DNA from: Candidatus Omnitrophota bacterium
GTDB taxonomy: Bacteria; Omnitrophota; Koll11; Aquiviventales; Aquiviventaceae
Reading direction: 5' to 3'
Assembly: GCA_023247285.1 (NCBI GenBank)
Contig: JAHFGU010000006.1
Location: 1,837-22,719 of the forward strand
Length of the DNA: 20,883 bases
Shown here one piece after another: positions 5,241 to 12,124 of this stretch (position 1 is the first letter of the stretch; each line of letters starts with the position of its first letter). The position numbers were made by a program, and so were the translations under genes. Under the pieces are notes generated by a model. It was not told where the DNA came from. It saw nothing but the letters and a program-made list of their open reading frames with translations, and made no database searches.

Positions 5241-8200
5241 ATGCGGCTGGCCAGTCGGCCAGGTGTTGATCGTATGCACCGGACCGCAGGGCAGGGCATA
5301 CGCCCCGCGCTGCGGGTCGGCCTCGTCCTGCTTTCGTGCATCGGTCTTGGCGCAGGCATCGCCGAAGCGTGGGTCGACGATCCCGTGGATGATCGGACGC
5401 AGATCAGCGAGCGGCACTTTACTGAGCTCCGCAACAATATAAACGGGAAGCGGCCCGACGGCTGTAATGGCGGGAATCCCTGGTCGTGGGTTTGGACCTC
5501 CGGACCGATCGCTCAAGGCCTTCCCATCCGGGCGGATCACCTGAATGAAATGCGGCGCGCGCTGGAGGATACCTACGCCCGCGCAAGCTTTACCGGCGTG
5601 ATCGCCAACCTGGGCAACATTCTGACGACCGATTATCCGGCTGACGTGACCACGGCGACGCCGATCCGGGCCGCCCATGTGAACCAGCTCCGGCGGGCGG
5701 TGGACAATGCGACCTGCTGCGGCGATGGGGCGTGCAACGGCACCGAGAACTGCAACACCTGCCCGGCCGACTGCGGCGGCGTCTGCGGCAACGGCTGTTG
5801 CGAAATTGGGGAAACCTCCTGCACGTGCGCGGCTGACTGCCCGCCGGCCTGCGGGGACGGGTGCTGCGACCCTGGCGGTGAAAGTTGCTTGACGTGTTCG
5901 GCCGACTGCGGCGTGTGCGTCTGCGGCTCCTGGACGCCGGCCGGCTGCAACATCGGCGGCTGCGCCGAACCGGCCCCGCGGCTCGAGACGCGCCCGGCCG
6001 CCCCCGGCTGCGCGCCAACCCAGTGCGTCGCGGCGTGCGATAACGACGGGATCTGCGAGCCGGCCCGCTGCGAGACCGGCCTGAACTGCGCGGACTGCCC
6101 GGTGTGCAACAACGACGGCGTCTGCCAGCCTGGCGCCGGCGAAACCTGCGTGAGCTGCCCGGCGGACTGCCCGCCCTCCTGCAACAACAACGGCACCTGC
6201 GACGCCGCCGGCTGCGAAACGTGCGGAAACTGCCTGAGCGACTGCAACGTCCTCGGCGTCTGCTCGTGCAACAACGATACTATCTGCGACCCGACGGAAA
6301 ACTGCCTGACCTGTCCCGCTGATTGCCCCCCGGCCTGCAACAACAACAACGCCTGTGATGCGTGTGAAGACGGCTGCCCGGGAGACTGCCCGCCGGTCTG
6401 GTCGTGCACCGGTCCGGGGGCGTGCGCGGCCAGCCCGGTGTGCCCTGCGGGGAAGCCCTGTTATCGCACGCAAGCCGGGTGTGTGGCCACCGCCACGACC
6501 TTCTGCCCCCCGACGTGCAACGACGGCGCCTGCGACCCGGGCGAAACCTGCGCGAGCTGCCCGGCGGACTGCTGCTGCAACAACGATACGGTCTGCAATC
6601 CCCCCAACGAAACGTGCGCCACCTGCCCGGGAGACTGCGGCCCCTGCGGGTGCAACAACAACGGCGCCTGCGATCCGGGCGAAACCTGCGCGGGCTGCCC
6701 AGGGGACTGTCCAGCCACGTGCAACACCAACGGGGTCTGCGAGCCCAATCCGCCCAACTGTGAACCAGCCGGCTGCGCAGACTGCCAAACGCAATTCTGG
6801 TGCACCTCCACCAGCTCCTGCGCCGGCGGGACGCCGTGTCCGCCCGGCAAGACCTGCTATTCCGACAACCCCACCTGCGTGGCCAATGCCGCGACCGACT
6901 GTGCCGGCTGCGGCAACGCCGTCTGCGATTCCGGCGAGACCAAGTGCGTGTGCCCGGCTGACTGTCCCGCGGATGCCTGCGGCGACGGCTGCTGCACCGG
7001 CAGCGAGACGGCGGTGACGTGCGCGGCCGACTGCCCGTGCACGTATGGTGGCTGGACCGACGATGGCTGCTTCGCGGGCGGCTGCGCGAATCCCACCCCC
7101 CTGCGCCAGGTTAAAACGGCGCCTGAGCCCGGCTGTCCGCCGCAATCTCAGTGCGTCGCCAGCCCTGTCTGCGCCGGCTGCCCGGATGGCGTGTGCGGTG
7201 GTACCGAAACGCGCTGCAGCTGTCCGCAGGACTGCCCGACCGATGCCTGCGGCGATGGCTGCTGCACCGGCTCGGAGACCAAGTGCGCTTGCCCGGCCGA
7301 CTGCCCGGGCTCGTGCTGCGGCCAGCGCGGCTGCGAGCCAGGCGAAACCAAATGTTCGTGTCCAGGCGACTGCCCCGTGGATGCTTGCGGCGATGGGTGC
7401 TGCACCGGTGCTGAGACGCCGTGCGCCTGTCCAGCCGACTGCCCCGGCGCCTGTTCCTGCAACAACAACGGCGTCTGCCAGCCTGGCGCCGGCGAAACGA
7501 CCTGCACGTGCCCGACCGACTGTCCCGGCCCCTGTTGCGGCCAGCGCGGCTGCGAGCTGGGTGAAAACTCTTGCGCCTGTCCAGCCGACTGCTCCGGGCC
7601 TTGTCCCTGCAACAACGACGGCGCCTGTAATGCCGGCGCAGGCGAAAATCCTTGCACGTGTCCGAGCGACTGCCCCGGGCCTTGTCCCTGCAACAACAAC
7701 GGGATTTGCAACCCAGGCGAGACCAAATGCACCTGCCCGGCCGACTGCGCCACGGATGTCTGCGGCGATGGCTGCTGCACCGGCGCGGAGACGCCGTGCT
7801 CGTGCAATAGCGATTGCCCGGGTCCGTGCGCGTGCGATCTTGACGGCACCTGCGAGCCCGGCGCCGGCGAGACCACCTGCAATTGCGCCGACTGCCCGGG
7901 GACGTGCTGCGGCCAGCGCGGCTGCGAACCCGGCGAAACCAAATGCACCTGTCCTACCGACTGCACTGCGGATGTCTGCGGCGATGGCTGCCGCACTGGC
8001 GCTGAAGCCTGCGACAATGGCGCGTCCAACGGCCCGTGTCTGGCCGCGTGCTCGACAAGCTGCACGGTGAACACCTGCCTCCAGTACTTCTGCACGAGCT
8101 CCTCGTCTCCGTGCTCGGCGGCCGCTGCCTGTCCGCCGGGCGAGACCTGCTATACGACCCAGGCCGCCTGCGACGCGGCCCGGTTGACGAACTGCCCTCC

Positions 8201-9362
8201 GGTCATCACCGAATGCACCGGCGAACCGGACGGGACATTGTGCGGCTTCATCGCCTGCAACTGTGTGTCCATCCTAGGCTGCAGCGGCAACAGCCAGACT
8301 TGGGAGTACCGCCGCAGTTACTCAGGGACATGTCAAGGGGGCAGTTGTGCGTCCGCCGGCAGCTTCGGGATTTGTGAGCCTTTCACGAGTCCCCCCTGCA
8401 ATTCAGCCACACACTGCGGTGGACTCTTCAATCCGTGCGGATCGCAATGCGGGATGGGGCTGCCCGCCTGCCCGGGAAACGCCGTGTGCAGCGGGCCGCC
8501 GGACTGCCTCTGCCAATGTGGGGGTGCCGCTGCGTCCTGCGGACTGACGGTCCCCGCCCCATGTTGCACGGGGTACCAATGCACCAATATCATCGCGGGG
8601 ACCTGCTGCGCGCAGCAAGGCACCCAGTGCAACGTGTTCTCCCCCAGCTGCTGCGCCGGCCTGACGTGCGTTGGCGGCCCGTTCCTCGGCACCTGCCAGC
8701 CGCCCTGTGTTTGTAACGATGACGGCGATCCTTGCACGACCGACGCGTGCATCTCGGGATCGTGCCAACACACCCCGATCAACTGTGCCGATACCGATTC
8801 CTGCACGAACGACAGCTGCGTGGCGGGCGCCTGCCAGCATTCCCAGATCAACTGCGATGATACCGATCCCTGCACCGCCGACATCTGCGTGGCAGGGGCC
8901 TGCCAGCATTCCCCGATCAACTGTGCTGATACCGATCCCTGCACGAACGACAGCTGCGTGGCAGGGGCTTGCCAACACCCGCCGAAATGTTCACCCCCAG
9001 AGACGTGTTCAGGCGGAGCCTGCATCAGCCCGTGCCCTGAAGACCAGCATTGGGCCGGCAGCTGCTGCAAGCCGGATGCGTGCGGCACCAACAACTGCGC
9101 GTGCACGTTCTGGGACGGCTGCTGGTGCCCCTACACCTGTCCCGGCGGTGCCGTGATTGCCGGGACGGTCCAATGCGACGGTAGCTGCGCGCTAGACCCA
9201 GGCAACGTGTGTCCCTGCGTCCCACTCAACTGCAGCGCCGTCTGCTCGGGCGGCGGCTGGTCTTCGGGATGCGGAGGTTCTTGTTCGGGCGGGACCGAGA
9301 CTCGACCTGATGGATGCGGCGGGTCGTGCTGTTGTTGCTGCTCAAATCCCCCCTGCACGTAA
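5241..9362 (+). CDS. Giant exported cysteine-rich repeat protein
   Basis: This protein has 1373 residues. GGAGG at 5231-5235 sets the ATG at 5241; a signal peptide ends near residue 43 (A-E-A|W-V-D-D). Residues 44-155 hold three short helical repeats of the type (P/Q)-I-x-x-x-H-x-x-x-(L/M)-R (TQISERHFTELR, LPIRADHLNEMR, TPIRAAHVNQLR). From about residue 158 the chain is a mosaic with about 250 cysteines in total. It has about 25 units of the form C-(G/N)-(D/N)-(G/x)-x-C-x-x-G-E-x-x-C-x-C-P-x-D-C. It has two W...GC..GGC modules (about 227-266 and 600-640), three W/F-C-T-S...CPPG.(T/P)CY modules (about 387, 518 and 948), and four 'DTDPCTNDSC' Dicty-CTDC-like repeats (about 1158-1248). It ends with five consecutive Cys (1363-1367). 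The Asn/Asp/Glu spacing in the short units suggests calcium binding. No membrane anchor is seen. A secreted adhesin or tip/surface fibre is plausible; the function is not known. Confidence 0.8.
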   Translation: MRLASRPGVDRMHRTAGQGIRPALRVGLVLLSCIGLGAGIAEAWVDDPVDDRTQISERHFTELRNNINGKRPDGCNGGNPWSWVWTSGPIAQGLPIRADHLNEMRRALEDTYARASFTGVIANLGNILTTDYPADVTTATPIRAAHVNQLRRAVDNATCCGDGACNGTENCNTCPADCGGVCGNGCCEIGETSCTCAADCPPACGDGCCDPGGESCLTCSADCGVCVCGSWTPAGCNIGGCAEPAPRLETRPAAPGCAPTQCVAACDNDGICEPARCETGLNCADCPVCNNDGVCQPGAGETCVSCPADCPPSCNNNGTCDAAGCETCGNCLSDCNVLGVCSCNNDTICDPTENCLTCPADCPPACNNNNACDACEDGCPGDCPPVWSCTGPGACAASPVCPAGKPCYRTQAGCVATATTFCPPTCNDGACDPGETCASCPADCCCNNDTVCNPPNETCATCPGDCGPCGCNNNGACDPGETCAGCPGDCPATCNTNGVCEPNPPNCEPAGCADCQTQFWCTSTSSCAGGTPCPPGKTCYSDNPTCVANAATDCAGCGNAVCDSGETKCVCPADCPADACGDGCCTGSETAVTCAADCPCTYGGWTDDGCFAGGCANPTPLRQVKTAPEPGCPPQSQCVASPVCAGCPDGVCGGTETRCSCPQDCPTDACGDGCCTGSETKCACPADCPGSCCGQRGCEPGETKCSCPGDCPVDACGDGCCTGAETPCACPADCPGACSCNNNGVCQPGAGETTCTCPTDCPGPCCGQRGCELGENSCACPADCSGPCPCNNDGACNAGAGENPCTCPSDCPGPCPCNNNGICNPGETKCTCPADCATDVCGDGCCTGAETPCSCNSDCPGPCACDLDGTCEPGAGETTCNCADCPGTCCGQRGCEPGETKCTCPTDCTADVCGDGCRTGAEACDNGASNGPCLAACSTSCTVNTCLQYFCTSSSSPCSAAAACPPGETCYTTQAACDAARLTNCPPVITECTGEPDGTLCGFIACNCVSILGCSGNSQTWEYRRSYSGTCQGGSCASAGSFGICEPFTSPPCNSATHCGGLFNPCGSQCGMGLPACPGNAVCSGPPDCLCQCGGAAASCGLTVPAPCCTGYQCTNIIAGTCCAQQGTQCNVFSPSCCAGLTCVGGPFLGTCQPPCVCNDDGDPCTTDACISGSCQHTPINCADTDSCTNDSCVAGACQHSQINCDDTDPCTADICVAGACQHSPINCADTDPCTNDSCVAGACQHPPKCSPPETCSGGACISPCPEDQHWAGSCCKPDACGTNNCACTFWDGCWCPYTCPGGAVIAGTVQCDGSCALDPGNVCPCVPLNCSAVCSGGGWSSGCGGSCSGGTETRPDGCGGSCCCCCSNPPCT
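8712..8984 (+). repeat. Tandem 69-bp repeats inside the cysteine-rich gene
   Basis: Four head-to-tail units encode the CTDC-like motif. The last three begin at 8778, 8847 and 8916 with exact 69-base spacing (ATCAACTG(T/C)G..GATACCGAT..). The first, from 8712, is diverged. Units encode I-N-C-(A/D)-D-T-D-x-C-T-x-D-x-C-V-A-G-A-C-Q-H and preserve the reading frame. Confidence 0.85.
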
Positions 9363-9379
9363 ATGTGTGGCAACACGGC

Positions 9380-9409
9380 TTGACGTCCAGGGAAGGCATC
9401 AGGCACACT
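9380..9409 (+). promoter_or_regulatory. Predicted promoter of the pilus assembly operon
   Basis: TTGACG (9380-9385) and CACACT (9404-9409) are separated by 18 bases. The sequence CATCAGGCACACTT around the -10 matches 12 of 14 bases with CATTAGGCATACTT at the riboswitch promoter (1013-1026), at the same distance from the -35. An octamer TTTTGATA follows twice (9410-9417 and 9430-9437). Confidence 0.45.
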
Positions 9410-9449
9410 TTTTGATAGTGTCGAGTAAATTTTGATAAGGGAGAATACG

Positions 9450-11027
9450 ATGGGCAGGGGAGTCAAGGCCGGCTTGGTGATCCGCAGCCAGGAAGTCGAG
9501 CTGCTGGGGATGCGGGGCCGCACCGTGACCAGCCGCGTGCGGGTGCCGATCGAAGGCGCAGAACCCGAGCACCTGGCGGCGGCCATCCGCAAGGCCCTGG
9601 CCGCGGCGGCCATCAGCCCAAAACGCATGGCGGTGTCGCTGCCGACCCAGGAGGTGCTGTTCCGCTACTTCACCATCCCGGTGGTGCCAAAGGCGGAGTG
9701 CGACGCCGTGGTGCAGTTCGAGGCGCGCAAGTACATCCCGTTCAAGACCGAGCTGCTCATCTGGGATTACCGGGCTGCCCCTGCGCCGGACGGCAAGCGG
9801 CTGGAGATCATTTTTGCCGCGGTGCCGCGCGAGATCTTCCAGCACGTCCACGACGCGCTGGCCGCCGCCGGCGTGCCGCCGTTGCTCATCGAACCGCGCA
9901 GCCTCAGCCTGGCCCGCCTGCTGCCCGGGGCGAAGGGCGCGTCGGCGGATGACTTCACCTGCCTGGTGGACGTGGAAACGGACGCGGCGCACCTCGCCAT
10001 CGTCAAGCAGCGCATGCCGTATCTGACCCGCGATATCGAGCTGCTCCCCCCGGCTCAGCCGGACGCGGCCGGCGGCGAGCCGGCTGTGGTCGAGCCGCCG
10101 GCTGAGGCGGTCGACCTGCGCGCGCAGCGGCTGCTCAGCGAGCTCAGCGTCTCGATGGATTTCTTCATGCGGGAGCACCCCTCGACGACGATTTCGCGCA
10201 TCCTGGTCTTCGGCGACGAAACCGTCGTGGCCCCGTGGTGCCCGTGGCTGGGCGACCAGCTCCACCGGCCTGTTGAGCTGGGGCATGGGGTGCTCGCAGG
10301 CCATGTGGATCGAGAACTGCCGCTCTCGTTCGCCTCCGCCGTCGGCTTGCTGCAGGCGGAGCCGGCCGGAGCCCCGATCGATTTTCTGAGGCGGAGCCTC
10401 GTGCAAACCGGCGGCGCGCGAGCGGCGGCGCCCGGCGCGGCCGGTGCTCTTGGGCAGCTCAAAGCCGCGGTCCGCGAGCCGCGCATGGCTGTTGGCGCCG
10501 CGACCCTGGCCGGCCTGATGCTCGCCGGATGGATTGCCGGGCGCATGATGCTCGGGGCCGAGGAGCGACGGCTCGCCCAGCTTTCCGCCGCGGCGCCATC
10601 CTCGCATTGGGGGCTGGCGCAGGCAAAGCAGGCCGAGCTGGACGCGCTGCGCCAGAAGGCGGGCGCGCAGCTGGAGCTGCTGAAGCGGATCATGAACCGG
10701 CGGCTGCGGGTGGCGCCCAAGCTGGATGCGCTCGTGCGCGCGCTGCCGCAGGGGGTCTGGCTGACAGGGTTGGATTTCACGGATTCGCTGACGATGAACC
10801 CGCGGTCGGAATCCAGCTTCTTGCTGCAAGGCGCCTGCTACCTCGGCGATGCGCGCTACGAGCTGACCACCCTCCAGAATTTCGAGAGCAACCTGAAGCA
10901 AAATGCGCAGTTCGCGGAAGGGTTCGCGGCCATCCGCCTGCAAAAAATGAACGCGCAGGATGATCCGCAGCAGCGATACGCGTATCACACCTTCGAGCTG
11001 ACCTGCCAGGCCGGGCGGTCGATGTAG
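9450..11027 (+). CDS. pilM: PilM-PilN fusion, type IV pilus inner-membrane platform protein
   Basis: This is a 525-residue protein. AAGGGAG at 9437-9443 selects the ATG at 9450 over an in-frame TTG at 9432. Residues 1 to about 300 are PilM-like (actin fold): a short N-terminal strand pair, then V-S-L-P-T-Q-E-V-L-F-R, the conserved F-E-A-R-K-Y-I-P-F around residue 90-98, and a C-terminal L-L-S-E-L-S-V-S-M-D-F-F helix. At about residue 308 the PilN-like part begins (A-P-I-D-F-L-R), with one membrane helix (about 347-367), a coiled coil (ERRLAQLSAAAP..LAQAKQAELDALRQKAG) and a ferredoxin-like end. Known role: cytoplasmic PilM binds the PilN tail, and PilN pairs with PilO, linking motor to secretin. 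Here the two are one chain, so the PilM-PilN contact is covalent. First gene of the assembly operon. Confidence 0.85.
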   Translation: MGRGVKAGLVIRSQEVELLGMRGRTVTSRVRVPIEGAEPEHLAAAIRKALAAAAISPKRMAVSLPTQEVLFRYFTIPVVPKAECDAVVQFEARKYIPFKTELLIWDYRAAPAPDGKRLEIIFAAVPREIFQHVHDALAAAGVPPLLIEPRSLSLARLLPGAKGASADDFTCLVDVETDAAHLAIVKQRMPYLTRDIELLPPAQPDAAGGEPAVVEPPAEAVDLRAQRLLSELSVSMDFFMREHPSTTISRILVFGDETVVAPWCPWLGDQLHRPVELGHGVLAGHVDRELPLSFASAVGLLQAEPAGAPIDFLRRSLVQTGGARAAAPGAAGALGQLKAAVREPRMAVGAATLAGLMLAGWIAGRMMLGAEERRLAQLSAAAPSSHWGLAQAKQAELDALRQKAGAQLELLKRIMNRRLRVAPKLDALVRALPQGVWLTGLDFTDSLTMNPRSESSFLLQGACYLGDARYELTTLQNFESNLKQNAQFAEGFAAIRLQKMNAQDDPQQRYAYHTFELTCQAGRSM

Positions 11028-11029
11028 CC

Positions 11030-11554
11030 ATGAAACCTTCACTCTGGCTTGGCGTGGCGGGAGTGGCGCTGGCCGGCTTCGTGGGCTATAATGCGATCTA
11101 TGTTCCGCAACAGCGGCAACTGCGCGTGATCCGGACGCGCATCGCCGAGGAACAGGCGCTGCACCAGACGCGCGCGGACCTCGAGGCGCTGCTCGAGGAG
11201 CTCGGGCAGTACCGCCGGCGCCTGCCGGACGAGCCGGATCCGTCATGGCTCGTCCAAGAAGTCGTCAGCGCGGCGCAGCGCACCGGCATCCCGCTCACCA
11301 GCCTCGCCCAATTGCCGTCGCAAACCTCCGAGCAGTTCACCCGCCTGGCGGTCTCGCTGAAAACGGCCGCCACCTACCACGAGCTGGGCGCCTTCGTGGA
11401 TGAGCTGGAGCGCTCACCGCGGTTCATCCGTATCGACCATGTGCGGCTCTCGCCCGCCACCAGGAACGGCGAGGCGCCCTCGATCGAGCTCTCGTTGAGC
11501 ACGGCGTTCGTGCCGGCCATCGCCTTGTCGGCAGCCGCGGGAGGCGCCTCATGA
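11030..11554 (+). CDS. pilO: PilO-like pilus alignment protein
   Basis: This 174-residue protein starts two bases after the PilM-N stop. It has a short cytoplasmic tail, one membrane helix (about 5-24), a coiled coil with I-A-E-E-Q-A-L-H-Q and E-A-L-L-E-E-L-G-Q-Y-R-R-R-L-P, then a ferredoxin-like periplasmic domain with Y-H-E-L-G-A-F-V-D-E-L-E-R-S-P-R-F-I-R-I, which is the most characteristic PilO segment. PilO forms heterodimers with PilN in the inner membrane and contacts PilP. Its stop overlaps the next start as ATGA. The assignment rests on the LGAF..LE..PRFI pattern and the gene order M-N-O. Confidence 0.88.
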   Translation: MKPSLWLGVAGVALAGFVGYNAIYVPQQRQLRVIRTRIAEEQALHQTRADLEALLEELGQYRRRLPDEPDPSWLVQEVVSAAQRTGIPLTSLAQLPSQTSEQFTRLAVSLKTAATYHELGAFVDELERSPRFIRIDHVRLSPATRNGEAPSIELSLSTAFVPAIALSAAAGGAS

Positions 11555-12114
11555 ATCCGGCAAAGAAAAAAGCGGCGACCGAAGGCTGGATCGTCGGCGG
11601 CTTAGCGCTCGTGTTTGTCGTCGTGCTGGTGAACGGTCCGCTGAAAGCCTGGCAGGCTTCGCAACGGCGCATCATCCCTGCCGTCGCAGCGCCGGCGTCC
11701 GGGCCGGCGGCGCCGGCACGCGCGGGAACTACCGGCGCATCGCCGGCCGCGGCCATCCAGGAGCCGCCCCGCTATACGGCGGCCGACCTGCGCGATCCGC
11801 TGCGCGAATGGTTTCCCGAAGAGCATCCCGCCATCGCCGTCGCTCCGTCAATGCCCGCCGCCCCGCCGGCGCTTCCCCCGGCCCCCAAACTTCAGGTGAA
11901 CGGGTTGGTGTGGGGCGGCCTGAAGCCAAAAGCGATCATCGATGGAGAAATTTATGCGCTCGGCGATATGGTGCACGGATGGCGTATCACGGAGATCGGA
12001 CGCCGAGGCGTCACGCTCGAGCACAGCGGCTTTCCGGTGGTGTATCCGCTGACGGCGCAGGGGGCCAGCCAGACGGCGTCGGCCAGGCCAGCGCCGCGCG
12101 GACGTCGGGAGTGA
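11551..12114 (+). CDS. PilP/GspB-C-like periplasmic linker protein
   Basis: This 187-residue protein overlaps pilO by four bases. A cytoplasmic start MNPAKKKAATEG is followed by a membrane helix (about 13-28), a long Pro/Ala-rich linker (about 45-115) and a small beta domain from L-Q-V-N-G-L-V-W-G-G (about 116) through A-I-I-D-G-E-I-Y-A-L-G-D, W-R-I-T-E-I, G-V-T-L-E. This HR-like fold occurs in PilP, GspC and GspB, which bind the N-terminal domains of the secretin. PilP proper is a lipoprotein; no lipobox is present here, and the N-terminal helix makes it look more like GspC/GspB. Its place between pilO and the secretin gives it the PilP role in this system. The exact family name stays open. 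Confidence 0.72.
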   Translation: MNPAKKKAATEGWIVGGLALVFVVVLVNGPLKAWQASQRRIIPAVAAPASGPAAPARAGTTGASPAAAIQEPPRYTAADLRDPLREWFPEEHPAIAVAPSMPAAPPALPPAPKLQVNGLVWGGLKPKAIIDGEIYALGDMVHGWRITEIGRRGVTLEHSGFPVVYPLTAQGASQTASARPAPRGRRE

Positions 12115-12124
12115 GGAGGTGTGG

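Noticed and set aside
3417..7145. A 1242-residue open frame on the minus strand opposite the Dsb-like and Cys-rich genes
   Set aside because: It is Ala/Arg/Gly-rich with no domain. The stop-free run is a side effect of high GC and of the many TGC (Cys) codons on the + strand, which read GCA (Ala) on the other strand. The + strand proteins have signal peptides and clear motifs.
5700..9000. CRISPR-like array suggested by many short repeats
   Set aside because: The repeats keep the reading frame, vary in sequence and have no unique spacers; they encode Cys-rich protein units.
11090..11095. TATAAT inside pilO
   Set aside because: There is no -35 or TG extension in the right place, and the bases encode Tyr-Asn within a conserved-looking N-terminal segment.
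9399..11246. A 615-residue open frame on the minus strand opposite pilM-N
   Set aside because: Composition is typical of a shadow frame (Arg, Pro, Gly, Ala-rich), and the + strand frame has recognisable PilM and PilN segments.
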